Part shown: positions 46,596 to 57,563 of the stretch, in pieces | How the letters are laid out: each line of letters begins with the position of its first letter | Numbering within the stretch: position 1 is the first letter of the stretch | NCBI GenBank assembly: GCA_021399435.1 | Contig: JAJTUP010000063.1 | Coordinates: 186,001 to 250,000 of the forward strand | Length of the DNA stretch: 64,000 nucleotides | Direction of reading: 5' to 3' | Source of the DNA: Diaporthe sp. PMI_573 | Taxonomy: Eukaryota; Ascomycota; Sordariomycetes; Diaporthales; Diaporthaceae | Notes under the pieces: model-generated | Database searches by the model: none | The model's input: the letters and a program-made list of their open reading frames with translations, nothing else | Told to the model about the DNA's origin: nothing | Program-made: the position numbers and the translations under genes

Positions 46596-47588
46596 CTACG
46601 GCTGCCCCTGCCGCTTCAGAAACGCAGCCTGCGCAGCCCACGTCCCGCCGCCTCCCAAGCCAAACCCAACCTTGCCCTTCCCTTTGCCCTTGCCCCGCGG
46701 GCCCTCGAGCGGGTGCGCCCTCTCCCACTCCTCGTCAGCAAGGTACCTCTCGACCGCCTCGCCGAGGTCCCCGCCGGCCTGCGCGAGGTACAGCTCGGCC
46801 ACGTCGTAGGCGGCGCACTTGCACGCGACCATCCAGCGGCGAATCCGCGCCTTGCGGGCCTCCTCCTCCTCGCCGCCCACGGGCCTCGGGGAGAGCGATA
46901 CCCCCGAGGGATAGTGCGTCCCCGGGACGAGTAAGGTGCGCCGCGCTGACAAGAGGTGGTCTGAGGTTATGTTGTTGTGGCGCCGCAGGACGGACGCGGG
47001 GACGTTGTACCGCAGTGAGAGGGAGGGGATCGTGTCTTCTGTTGGGTGGACGAAGTGGAGCGTGTCTGGGGGCGGCGGGCTGTCGGATTTCTCGTCTTGG
47101 GGGTGGTGGGCGTGGTGCGGGGATGGCTTGTACGGAGGCGGTGCGTCATCGTCTACGTCGGCTGTTGTGTCTGCTGTCGGGGTGGTGGTGTTGTTGGTCT
47201 TGGATGTCGCGGAATCGTATGAGGGCGGCTCGCGGAGGCCCTGCGGTAGGGGGTTTGACGCCTCGCTGGCGACCTGGCAGTAGGGGCAGTACGAGGCGAA
47301 TCGGGCGTTTTCCTGGTCGCGACGAGTAGACACTGTCAGCCTAGGTCTAGAGGGGCATCGCACCATGTTTGCAGTTGCATGAAACGTGAGGAAGACGAGA
47401 GAGACAAGAAAACCCACGTGGATGCATCGCCCGCATATAACCCTCGGGCAGCAGTCCAGCCTCCTATCGGCCGGGTACGGCTTCTCGGTCTGGGGCGAGT
47501 ACCTGGGGACATCCGAGAGCACCGTGGCGCACGTGCAGCACGCCTCGGACGGCTGGCCCGGCAGGATTGCTGATAGGGGGATCTTCAT
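46596..47588 (-). CDS. intracellular LysM protein with N-terminal zinc ribbon
   Basis: Two exons, 47588-47418 and 47312-46596, give 295 aa. The 105-nt intron is in frame and stop-free, but removing it joins CGRCIH to ENARFASYCPYCQ, restoring a compact Cys pattern: CCTCA ... CCPRVICGRC ... CPYC (residues about 17-75), a zinc-binding fold. A Pro/Asp-rich linker follows, then one LysM domain near residues 140-185 (LHFVHPTEDTIPSLSLRYNV...LLSARRTLLVPG). The C-terminal part (RIRRWMVACKCAAYDVAELY, GDLGEAVERYLADEEWE) looks like a small UBA/CUE-type helical domain. There is no signal peptide, so this is not a secreted chitin-binding effector; it resembles the intracellular LysM group of unknown role. 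It converges on RSE1, with 272 bases between the stops. Confidence 0.8.
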   Translation of the reverse strand: MKIPLSAILPGQPSEACCTCATVLSDVPRYSPQTEKPYPADRRLDCCPRVICGRCIHVGFLVSLVFLTFHATANMVRCPSRPRLTVSTRRDQENARFASYCPYCQVASEASNPLPQGLREPPSYDSATSKTNNTTTPTADTTADVDDDAPPPYKPSPHHAHHPQDEKSDSPPPPDTLHFVHPTEDTIPSLSLRYNVPASVLRRHNNITSDHLLSARRTLLVPGTHYPSGVSLSPRPVGGEEEEARKARIRRWMVACKCAAYDVAELYLAQAGGDLGEAVERYLADEEWERAHPLEGPRGKGKGKGKVGFGLGGGGTWAAQAAFLKRQGQP

Positions 47589-48951
47589 GGTCCGGGGAAA
47601 TACTTTAGAAAATCGACCAAGGGAGAATGTTCCGAATTTTATAATACAAGAAGTTTCCCAGAAATCGCTGAACGTGGAATATTGTTGATAGTGGGTGAGT
47701 GGGATTTGATGGTGGAAGGTGGCGGCGAGGTGACGTTCTCGATTGTGTCTTATCGATAGTGCCGCGGATGATGTGCGGCCGAAGCGGCACCGAGGCTTAA
47801 AGTGTTATCCGTTTACGGCTGTTGCAATGGAGCTCTGCCTTTTTCGCTTACAAGACATTTTTTTCATGGTTATATACGTTTAGTAACTTTGATGTGGCAT
47901 ATATGCTGAAGTTGTATTGAATTTCTGTGCCAACATATGAGTAAACAACAAGCCGCAAGGTTCGGAGTCAGTCATATCAGTTGCCTCGGACTCATGTCAC
48001 GGAATCTCGGCCGCGTGGTGTCGTTCATCTGAGATACCGTGATAATCTTTTTCCCATTCTGTGTAAGTCGTCTTGTTAGGGGTGTTGCAAGAAGGACGCA
48101 AGACCCAGTGCAGACAAGCCGACTGCAGCGCTCGAATTTGGTCTCAATGTTGGGGAGCTGCCAGCTGAGCGGATGAACGGCCCCGTCGTTGCTCTTGATG
48201 CCTTCAAGATCGCAGCCAATAGGGAGTATCTTGGTTCCGTGGACCACATTCACGCCCAGAGCTCTCAGAGTCGTACGCCGCATATCAGACTCCGATGGAA
48301 AGCACTGTGGGCTTTACTCGGAACAAGGAGGTTATGAATGGGTTCGGAATTGGGATCTAACTACCCGGACGCCGAGAAGAATTTGATCATGGTGGGCGTC
48401 TCCTCGTAATTACGCAGAGTGTTACCGTCAGCGGGAGGGGCCGAGTCGTGTCGAGGGAGGGACCGATCAGATTATTCGACCATGAGGCTTTCCCTGAAAC
48501 CGGACCTTAAAGCGGCTTGACCAATGTCCTGGTTGTCGATGAGAATGTGGGCTATCCGGACTCCACTGGGGATCGATGCACAGTCACCGTGATTCACGGC
48601 GCGGCAGGGCAAGCGGCGAAGCCAACAGAGAGGGAGGTCAGTATAGCATGAAAGGCTGCAAGTATGTATGTTGAATAGCTGATTTGACACTACCATATTC
48701 CATATTTCTCTTCATTAGTTCTTTTCAACATGTCGAAATAGCCCCTATTTAAGACTACTTCGGCTTCAACCATATTCTATGGTCTGTAACCGTGTCAAAG
48801 TATCAGCAGACGGCGCCGGCTTTAGCGGCTATCGGGGCGCCGATGCTGGGCGTACGGCCCCGTTCTAACCTGTCAATTCCTTCCGTCCTGCCACCGGCCT
48901 CCAAACGCCTCCCATGGTAAAAAGAAAACACCTTCCTTTCTAACAAAAAAA
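47589..48951. other. 1.36-kb divergent intergenic region
   Basis: Between the LysM protein (-) and the dioxygenase (+). It is AT-richer than the neighbours around 47820-47960 and 48650-48790. A 103-codon minus-strand frame (47972-48283; ALGVNVVHGTKILPI) faintly recalls a flavin monooxygenase segment but has no supporting motif; I do not call it a gene. Confidence 0.5.
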
Positions 48952-49962
48952 ATGCCTGGGGTCGGATCAGAACCTGGCGCACCCTCCTCACTCGGTCACT
49001 CGGATTCGGAGGAAGAGTTCGACCTCTTTGGCGACGATGCAGACTCTGCGTCGACCGAAAGTTTCAAACAGCGACTCCGGGACCGCGCGGACCAGGCCCG
49101 ACGTGCAAAGCTTGCCGAGCTCCCACCCTTTTCGGAACGGACATGTGCCCAGAACCGGGTGGCCTACATCCTCACACCAGCACAGCGTCTTCAGCCCACC
49201 ATACTAGCCAACGTATTCAGCGTCCGGGACTGCGAATTGGTACTCGGCTCGGTTGCTGACTACGTCCAGCGCCAAGGTGGACTACAGACCGACCGGCACG
49301 AGAAGTTCGCGACGACGGACGTGCCTGTGTCAGAATTGACGCAGGGGTTTGACGATGCCTCTGGTCTGGGGGAGAAGACCGCCGGTGATGTGATCCAGGA
49401 ATGGGTTCTGGAGAGAATCTTGACCCGAATGGCCAGCGCAACTGGGTTTAGACCCCAGGATCTTGGCCTAAAGGATTTGTTCGTTGTCTGCTACGCTGGG
49501 TCAGAGGAGGCAACTGCTAGGAAGCGGGTAGATGTGCCTTTGTATCCTATTCCCTCGAACCAGGCATCGCTTTCACTTCACAGCGATGGGTGTCTCTTGA
49601 GTTTCTCGCTCCTGCTGAATCACCGCGACGCCTTTGAGGGCGGCGGCACGTTCTTCAAGGGAAGTGGCAAGACCTTTCGCGTGGAGCAGGGCGGCTTACT
49701 CATGCATGACGCTGGACTGGAGCGTAAGTATTGCTCAAACCCGACGTGGGGCTGTGGAAGTTTTCATAGTCGAGAATTCTTAACAACGACATGATTGAGT
49801 ACTGAAACTTGCATTTCGTTAGATGCCGGCGCCAAGATCACCAGTGGGCAGAGGATTATTCTGGTCGGCTTTGTGGAGACTGTTGACGTGCTGAAAAACA
49901 AGCAGCGGTGGGAAAAGCAAAGCATTCGTCAGCGACAGGAGAGGCGGATTCCGAATGAATAA
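48952..49962 (+). CDS. 2-oxoglutarate/Fe(II) dioxygenase, prolyl-4-hydroxylase-like
   Basis: Two exons, 48952-49723 and 49823-49962, with a 99-nt intron, give 303 aa. The first 60 residues are acidic and charged (SDSEEEFDLFGDDADS). The double-stranded beta-helix core follows: the iron-binding HxD pair in SLHSDGCLLSFSLLLN (residues about 207-222), GGGTFFKGSG, and GGLLMHDAG. The intron splits the codon for the distal iron-binding His: exon 1 ends GAG C, and exon 2 begins AT GCC GGC, giving HAGAKITSGQRIILVGFV, which also carries the 2OG-binding Arg. Without splicing this His would be lost, which supports the model. There is no signal peptide or membrane anchor. The substrate is unknown; protein prolyl or small-molecule hydroxylation are both possible. 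It lies 1.1 kb from the laccase gene, and cluster membership is uncertain. Confidence 0.85.
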
Positions 49963-51108
49963 TTCGAACAAGATCTCTCTCTCCCTCTCTCTTCTCCTCG
50001 TGGCCATCTACCTAAGATGCAAAAGTACTACCTGACTGGACTGATTGTCGTGGGAATCACCTACCTACTCATTCACCGCTTCGACAGATCACTGCTGTTG
50101 CACTGCTGCCCAAATGGATCAGACTCATTACCCTCACCCAAGGCGAAGTTTCAAAATATCACGATATTGTATGCAGACAGTGAAGAGTCTGCCGGCAGGT
50201 ACAGCTAGCTAGTCAGGCTTATGTAACGTGATTTTAATTTTCAATTGCAGAATACTAAAGCATGTTCAATGTTGACAGTCTGATGTAAGCTACCTGCCAT
50301 GACATCTGGAGAGTGTTGCCAGCGGGCATCAATCAAGGTTGAGCCTCTTACGGCATATGTTGTCTCATTCGGTCAGCTTGTCATTCCCGAGAACGGGATT
50401 ACCTAGTTAGTCTTATGTCCGTTGTCAAGTTCCACACGTATCCTTAGAGCCGAGTTGGTCGACCATGTAGCTGTGCATTTTTCTCATCCCCGCGATCACC
50501 GGCTGGTGCATGCCGCTGATGTTGGATATACCGCATGTGTTCTTCCCAAATAGGAGTAACTCCGTCCCCGTCGTCCTTCCCAAATGGGAGTGACTAAGTA
50601 CTCTCACGCCCGCCCTCACCCCACATGGCTGCATGCTTCTCGATGTAAAATAACAGCACGGTGCTGCAACCAAACCTTTTCTTTTACTGTCACAGTTGAA
50701 AGCAATAATTTCCCTGTCAGGAGACATCCACAAATAAACAATAATTGATATCATGCCAATATCCCAATGTTCGAACCAAATATGGAGCTTATTCCAGTAA
50801 TTATGTATAAGAAGTTTTGCATGCACATTGTGGAGGATACATATGCAGTTCCCATTTCAGAAAATGCTTCCACCTCACCCAGATTGCCACACAATATAGT
50901 CTTCACTTGTGTGCTGACGACATCTCCGCATGGATACAGTCAGACAAGCTTTCCAATAGAGAAGGAGGCAGAGTAGAGGCGCTAGGAATTTGATATAAGA
51001 GGCTATCGTAGCTGGCCATTCGTGTAGCATCTCCAGCTTGCGTCGAAACTGCCATTGGACACTAAGCTTCAGATCAGATCCAAAGATTTTGCATGAGTCT
51101 TCGCACTC
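49963..51108. other. 1.15-kb intergenic region with a 20-bp direct repeat
   Basis: Between two plus-strand genes. It contains two near-identical 20-base copies at 50542-50561 and 50576-50595. No gene is supported. Confidence 0.6.
50542..50595 (+). repeat. 20-bp direct repeat, 34-bp period
   Basis: CTTCCCAAATAGGAGTAACT (50542-50561) and CTTCCCAAATGGGAGTGACT (50576-50595) differ at two positions. They lie 0.5 kb upstream of the laccase start. The pair could be a decayed duplication or a double regulatory site. Confidence 0.7.
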
Positions 51109-53457
51109 ATGTCTTGGATAGTTGGTTCCGTTCGCAAGCAACTGGTGCTTATCGCACTGGCTGCAACCACGTTGGGCACACATGTGGTGGCTACCGCAGA
51201 GCCGCGCATGTCAAGCCTTGGGACTTTTTCCGCGCCCATATTTTCACACACGAGAGTTGGCCGATCAACAGAAACGGTGAGCCCTGCAACCTGCCCATGC
51301 CTCCTCACCCCAGCACCCTGCTTCCCCCCCACGACACACGCATATATTGAACCCACACCTCGAGATTACATAACATGTTCCCGGGGAACCGCTGACCATC
51401 CGAGAAGACGGGAACTCCTTGGGGAAATGTTACTGCCGATCTCCAAGACCCGGATCAGATTCCAAGTACAGGGGTAACCCACCAGTACCACTTCACCGTC
51501 TCGCGCGCCAACCTCGCCCCAGACGGGGTCAACCGGTCCATGATCCTTATCAACGGGCAGTTTCCGGGCCCGACCATCGAGGCAAACTGGGGTGACATGA
51601 TAGAAGTCACCCTGAAAAACCAAGTAGTGGGGCCGGCCGAGGGCACAACCATCCACTTTCACGGGATCCGACAGATCGGTACACCATGGTACGACGGTGT
51701 CCCTTCGACAGTTCAGTGCCCTCTTCCCCCGGGCAGCTCCTTCACGTACAAGTTCCAGGCGGACGCTTACGGGTCAACATTCTACCACTCTCATTACAGC
51801 GCACAATACTCTGCCGGTGTTTATGGTGCAATGATTATTCATGGGTGCGTAACTGATTCCATCTCGCATCCGGAGGATCAATCTCAGCCCCTGGGAGACG
51901 TGACAGTAGGAAGCAGAGCCATGCACTAACACGCAGCCAGACCGAAGCACCCGAACGTAACTTACGACGATGACCTTGGCCCCATCTTCTTGGTCAGTCA
52001 CCCCTGTTCCTATCCCTTCACGCCGCAGACGCGCCCGTTGCCGGTGTCAACTCTATGTGACCACAGAAGTTGGGTGTCCAGGAACGGCCACTTGGATCTG
52101 CAATTAGCTGACCGAAAAATGTCTCTCCCAGTCCGACTGGTATCATGCAGACTACAACGAACAGGTCGAATTCACCGTGGGCTTGCCGGCCCCCATAACG
52201 CAACCGTACTCGGACAACAATCTGATCAACGGACGGATGCCGTTCGACTGCAGCAATCCTAACGTGACGGCGTACAACCTTACTTGCTCTTCCGATGCCG
52301 AGTACTCCAACTTCAGGATGACCAGCGGCAAGACGTACAGGTTGCGCCTCATGAACGTGGGCAGCCAGGGGATGCAGCGCTTCACCATCGACGGCATGAG
52401 CGTCACGGTGATTGCCCAGGACTTCATCCCCGTGGTACCGTACGAGACTGACGTCGTAAACATTGGCATTGGACAGAGGACAGACATCCTCGTCAAGGCC
52501 ACTGGGGGGCCTACAGATGCGCTGTGGATGCGGTCCGATGTCAGTCCGTCGTGCTCGACAAGCACTCAGGGGTTCGCCAAGGCTGCCATCTACTACCAAG
52601 ACGCCGACACATCGCGTCTGCCTGAGACGACGGCTACACCGTATGACGACAGCTTCTGTGGCAATGTTTTCTTAAACATGACGCGACCTTTGTACCCTAT
52701 GGATCCGCCCCCAGTCCCTGCGACCACGCTCCAGTTGGACATTCGATATGACTACAACGTCTCGGGAAACAGGCTGTGGTTTGTCAACAACGAGACATTC
52801 CGTGCTGACTTCGAGTAAGTGTCCGGGGCCAGTTCCACGACAACCCTGCCTGCCCCTGCCCCTACCTCTGTGTCCATACTCTGGATATCTGGGCTTTCAT
52901 TTATCTTGTCCCGTGCCTTTGTATACATCTGCTCTACCATCACTGCATGCTAACCTGGACGGTCTAGACGCCCCATCTTCCTGCTGGCCAAGGCAGGCAA
53001 CACATCATACCCAAACCCAGACTGGCTCACATACAACCTGGGGAGCAATAGCTCGGTCCGGATCATCCTCAACAACTACAGCATGACCAATCTAAGCCAG
53101 CATCCCATGCACCTCCACGGGCACAATTTCTGGGTCGTGGCAGAAGGGCTGGGCGAGTGGGACGGCAATGTCAACCTGGACAACCCTATGAGGCGCGACA
53201 CACATGTCCTCCAGCCCGGCGTCAGAGGCATCGGCGTCGGGTACCTAGTGATTGACTTTGTCTTGGACAACCCGGGGGTCTGGCCGTTCCACTGCCACCT
53301 GGCCTGGCACGTCAGTGCCGGTCTGTATGTGAATCTTTTAGAGCGTCCGGATGACATCGCGCAGATGGACGTGCCATCTAGTGTCTATCAGACGTGCAGA
53401 GACTGGACGGAATACCGGGGTGATGACCTTGTTCCTGAGATTGATTCCGGTGTATAG
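51109..53457 (+). CDS. secreted laccase-like multicopper oxidase
   Basis: Five exons, 51109-51276, 51408-51844, 51941-51992, 52132-52814 and 52968-53457, give 609 aa. A signal peptide is clear (QLVLIALAATTLGTHVVATA). All four copper motifs are present: HFHGIRQ, FYHSHYSAQ, HPMHLHGHNFW and WPFHCHLAWHVSAGL. In the last, the Cys is the type-1 ligand and Leu sits at the axial position. Cupredoxin domains 1-3 are in order, with several NxS/T glycosylation sites. Family members oxidise phenols and related compounds, reducing oxygen to water. The first intron (131 nt) is the least certain: CTGAC branch followed by an AAG acceptor 13 bases on. The mature N-terminus lacks the Cys-rich start common in ascomycete laccases. 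Its position beside the terpenoid genes makes a tailoring role possible, but independent lignin or pigment chemistry is equally likely. Confidence 0.88.
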
Positions 53458-54248
53458 GACTTGGTTCACATTCCAAGGTTGTCAGCGCTAGGAATACGTC
53501 TGCATGGATGACGTTCTGTGTATATTTTATATAATATTTGAGTAATGCAGGAGGCAATCTTTAGTCATGTTGGTCTGAAGCATTCGGGAACTCTGCGGTA
53601 ATCTCCACAATACGGGGCCGCTCCATGCTGTGGGCATCCGCCCCCACACCCTATCAATGATGGCTACTTCTGAACACAACTTTACGAATGATCAGCTCAT
53701 GCAACTTAGTACATCTTTTCCCCGGTGGGAAGTGATTCTGTGGGAATTGCACATGTTGTAGTAAAAAATAATGTCTCCATTTGATGTTTGCAGCAGATAA
53801 GGGAGCAAAGCGGGTCCACCAGGTGGCACAGGATACCTACCTACTCCTGCACCTGTACAGTGGTGGCTGCAAAATCTACTCCGTCAGGTTTGCAGCCAAG
53901 GAACAGTATCTGCAAGGGCAGAAGCTCCTGGTATCTGGGGCCATGATTATCGTTATTTACCTGTCCAGATACCTACCTAGGTGGGTATTTAGGTAAGATC
54001 GGGCGCTGAAATTTTCTTTCTAATCTTCTGCCACATCACTTTAGGCTATAGGTAGGAGCCACTACAGGAAAGCACTGAACTGAAGGAGGCTATCAACAAA
54101 GGTTATGGATAATAATTTAGTTAAGAATGCTATTGACATAAATCACTACTAATTCAACGCACACAAATGTTTTCGCATCCCAGTCCTCCGAGATATCTCT
54201 ATGCTCCTATGTGATGGCGAAAGCTTGCCTAGTAAGTGAGTGGATGTC
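53458..54248. other. 0.8-kb intergenic region
   Basis: Downstream of the laccase gene. It has TAGGTA/TACCTA-type short palindromic words (53965-54055), common in Sordariomycete intergenic DNA, and no gene. Confidence 0.55.
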
Positions 54249-54578
54249 TCACTTGCACACTGACCCAGTCGAAACAATGGAGAGCACAAAGGTTCCATGC
54301 CACAGTCTTCGGTTTCCTCCCCATGTGCCTCTCAGTTCCTTCATGTCGTCACTCAGTTTACCTTTGTAGAGCCAGCCCTGGCTTTCATAAAGTTTCACAA
54401 ACCACACATAGCTCAGCTGATCAACGAAACCGTTGAACCCAAAATCACCCCATTCATCTGTCCCAGAAGTCGAGAACGTGAGTACTTCCTCGTCCAAGAC
54501 CTTTGGATTGCCATTATCATAGATGTTGGTGGTCTTTGCTTTGATTTCGGGGAATCTCAGTGGTAGCTGGTTCTTCAA
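54249..54578 (-). pseudogene. calycin-like protein fragment
   Basis: A minus-strand open frame of about 110 codons without a convincing ATG at its head. Its second half has a pattern seen in small beta-barrel (calycin-like) domains of fungal proteins: GDFGFNGFVDQLSYVWFVKLY, then GWLYKGKLSDDMKELRGTWG and WHGTF. The alternating hydrophobic strands and the W-Y-G, GTWG and GTF turns look real, so this is probably the 3' end of a gene or the relic of one. I could not find an upstream exon. Function unknown. Confidence 0.4.
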
Positions 54579-55316
54579 TTCAGCTATTGACTGTTTTGTT
54601 TTTTTTTGGAAAAGGAGTCCGACCCTCCTTCAGCCAAGGCCACAAAATAATTGAGGCTCTGAGTCCACCAATCGTTCTTGGATCCTAAACGTTCCATTTT
54701 CAGGCGTGTCTCAAGTGCTAGCAGCTGAATGGCTGACCCCTACCTAGATTCCGGTAGAATCGTAAGATACCGTGACGTGTCTTAATAGTCTCACACTCTA
54801 CTGATTGACCTAGCGGGGCGTCTTGGAAGACGTCTTGTTTTCGTTGGAATCCAGGCGTGGAAATTGAGGTTACAAGTACCACTTTGCTATCTGACTCGGC
54901 CCAGAAGCTGCACTCATTTGCATACCACACTGCCCAAAACGTGCACACAAACTGCCATGTCATCAGCATTTTGTACGTCGCCTGCATTTAAATCACGTAC
55001 GAGTGAACAGTCATCCGGAAGGAGCGTTAAGTCACACACGCACCCTTCTATCTACCCCCTAATTCACCACTCTAGAACGGCATACGCATTATGTACACCT
55101 CTTTATATAATCGCCATTTTGGCTATGGATCTTGCTTCTTCTCTTGCCACCTAACAAGCCGTTATGATACGGATGGCTTCTAGTTGATAGTGTTATTAGT
55201 CAGCTACACCGAATATGTGTAATCTTGAACGAATTGAGAGACAGGGGCGGCTTTTTACAGACTTATAGTGCCAGCCCAACAACATATATACAATAGGGTA
55301 GAATATGACAAGACAA
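54579..55316. other. 0.7-kb intergenic region
   Basis: Downstream of the terpene synthase stop. It has a T run at 54595-54607 and AT-rich tracts near 55080-55300. No gene is recognised. Confidence 0.6.
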
Positions 55317-57563
55317 CTATACTCCCATCGGCACGATCACTGAGCCTTTGCTGGGCTTGCTGTTCTTAACACTGAGAAGCTTCAGTAATAGGTGCATCTG
55401 AGGATTCTCCTCCCCTGTGACGTTTTCCAACCCCCTAATCTCACTTTCGATCTCGTCCTCCATCTTGTTGAGCAGCTCCCAGCAAGCCTCAAAACTTCCC
55501 GCCTCTTGCAAGTACTCGATAATCTGAACCTTTGCAACACTGGGCATCGGGCCTGAACACCCGTTTCTCTGCCGGAAAAGACCCATGATCCGGTCGCGAA
55601 ATTTGGGGCTTTTCTCAAGGCAGTGGATGATGAGGTAAGAGAACTTTCCCTCGTCCAAGTCCTCACACCAACCCTTTTGATTGCTGTAATCGCGAGAGTT
55701 GAGGTTCATGTAGTCATCTCTGACCTGGAAAAAACGGCTGACCATGGATACCAGGGCATCGCAGACGAATTCCGTGCTGGAGCGAGGGCTAAGAGCCTGC
55801 ATCATCCTCACCAGCATCCGGAAAAGTCCGCCGGTCTTGAGGTCAATCATGCTGAAATACTCATCCTCCGTGGGCCACTTCATGTTATATTTCCAGTACA
55901 GATCCCAGCTTTGGCCGACGTGCAGATCCTCCAACTCCTCGAGGAGCACCGTCATTAACGCCGCGTTGCCAGTAGCTTGCACCTCTTGCACGACGCGTAC
56001 GTACAGGAAGGTGGCACTGTTAATGGACTGAGCCTCGCCGAAGATCAAATGTGATGCAGTCTTGCCACGCCGCATTGGAGAGTCGTCTTGGATGTCGTCA
56101 AGGATCAACGACGAGGTGTGGAGGAGATCGATGACACGCTTGATCACCGCAAGCTGTGCGGATGGAACCTGGCACCATTGGTTCATCGCATCGATGAGGG
56201 AAGAGCGCACTCCCTTCGAAGGCATGCTGCTGACGTAGTCGATAGGCTCATTGATTGCCGTCAGGCCCAGCTTCGGCATGTCATAATCCGAGCGCTTGGT
56301 GGGCTCTTCGGAATGTGAGCTCTGGCTCGTGATGTCGGTGGCATTGCCCGATGTCGCATCAAGAAAGTCATCGCTGTCGATGCTGGCAGTACTTGGGGCG
56401 AAGCTTGTTTCATGCGGGTCGTCCATCTTGGCAACTGAGGCATCCATACCAGTATCAGTTGGCTTGGCCTGCGTCGTGGGCAGGTGATATCGAGGAGAGT
56501 TAGCACTCCAGAAGCTCACACCGCCCGCCATGGACCCTGCAAGTTCAACTCGCTTCCGCAGGTACAGACGTGCTGAAGGATGATTCTCGTAGAACTGGGC
56601 TCGCAACCGAAGGTACTCGGCCTCATACCCCAATATCAAGTTTTTGATTCGATCCTTTCCTTCCTGGGCGGAGATGCCCTCCTTCCTCATGAGGACTGCA
56701 ACGGCATTGGTAAGGTTGTCAATCTTTTGACTTGCCTGGAAGTACTCGATGTCCCAACTCCAGTAGTCGTTGTTGAGCATAGCAGCCTTCTCAGCAGCCC
56801 AGACGAGGGGACGGATGAGCTTCTCCTCGTCATCTGAGAGCTTCTCACCGAGGCCGAATACGGTTTTGGTCCAGTAGATGCTGCTGATGTTAGCCAAGCC
56901 AGATTGTCTGCGAGGTAAACTTACTCAAGACCTGCACTGAGTCGTCTGAAATGAAGGTAGTCCTCCATCGTTTCCCACTCGACACCAGCCGCCAAAGGAG
57001 TCCAGCCAGCCTTGCAGCTCTTGACAAGATCCAAGCCGAGCTCTGAGTCTAACCTCATGAAGTCCAGCATGACCCTAGCGACCAGCTTCTTCTTCTTCAT
57101 GGACACCAAACCGTGGTCACGCTGAGAGACTTCGTCGAGCGAGTCCGTCATCGCCCCAGAGAAACCAGCCCACTCCTTTTGGGCGACTTCATCATTCTCA
57201 ACCTCTTCAGTTACATCTGTGATCATGCATTAGTGGTGTCTGTCAAAATATGGGCGGACAACGGAACGAACCATCGATCAAGAAGAAGAGATCTGTGAGG
57301 TAGGATATAGAGTCCAAGCGTTCAGGTATAGTCTCGCAGTAGATCAGGGAGCAAAAGCTTCCAACCGGAGAGAAGGATACTCGGTTCGGGTCTATGTCTT
57401 GAGTGCCAGTGTGTTCTGCCCAGTCTTTGAGCACACGAGAGGATGCTGCGTTTGCAATTTCGTCTCTGTTGTTGATCCTGACTGGCAGAGTTGTGAAACA
57501 GCCAGTCTGTCTGACCGTCTCCGGGTCAATTACAGTGGAATATTTCCACATTAATTCTTCCAT
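55317..57563 (-). CDS. bifunctional terpene cyclase-prenyltransferase (ophiobolin/fusicoccadiene synthase type)
   Basis: Three exons, 57563-57272, 57216-56925 and 56883-55317, give about 716 aa, the usual length of these chimeras. The N-terminal class I cyclase domain (residues 1-330) has DDVTE near 97-101, with its second Asp codon split by intron 1; the NSE metal motif NDYWSWDIE near 233; and a PRY element near the domain end. After an acidic Ser/Thr-rich linker, the C-terminal prenyltransferase (about 410-716) has the first Asp-rich motif LDDIQDDSPMRRG and the second as FFQVRDDYMNL, with DDxxN in place of DDxxD as is common in this class. The enzyme should build a C20 or C25 diphosphate from C5 units and cyclise it; the product cannot be predicted. 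Intron 2 has tandem CAGCAG acceptors (41 or 44 nt), both in frame, adding or dropping one Ser. It is divergent from the P450 gene. Confidence 0.92.

Noticed and set aside
47972..48283. 103-codon minus-strand ORF resembling a flavin-monooxygenase segment
   Set aside because: Only a vague match (ALGVNVVHGTKI); no GxGxxG, no DG or GD motif in frame, no neighbouring exons.
50017..50208. 63-codon ORF with hydrophobic start after the dioxygenase gene
   Set aside because: Lies in the presumed 3' untranslated region; no family resemblance and no further evidence.
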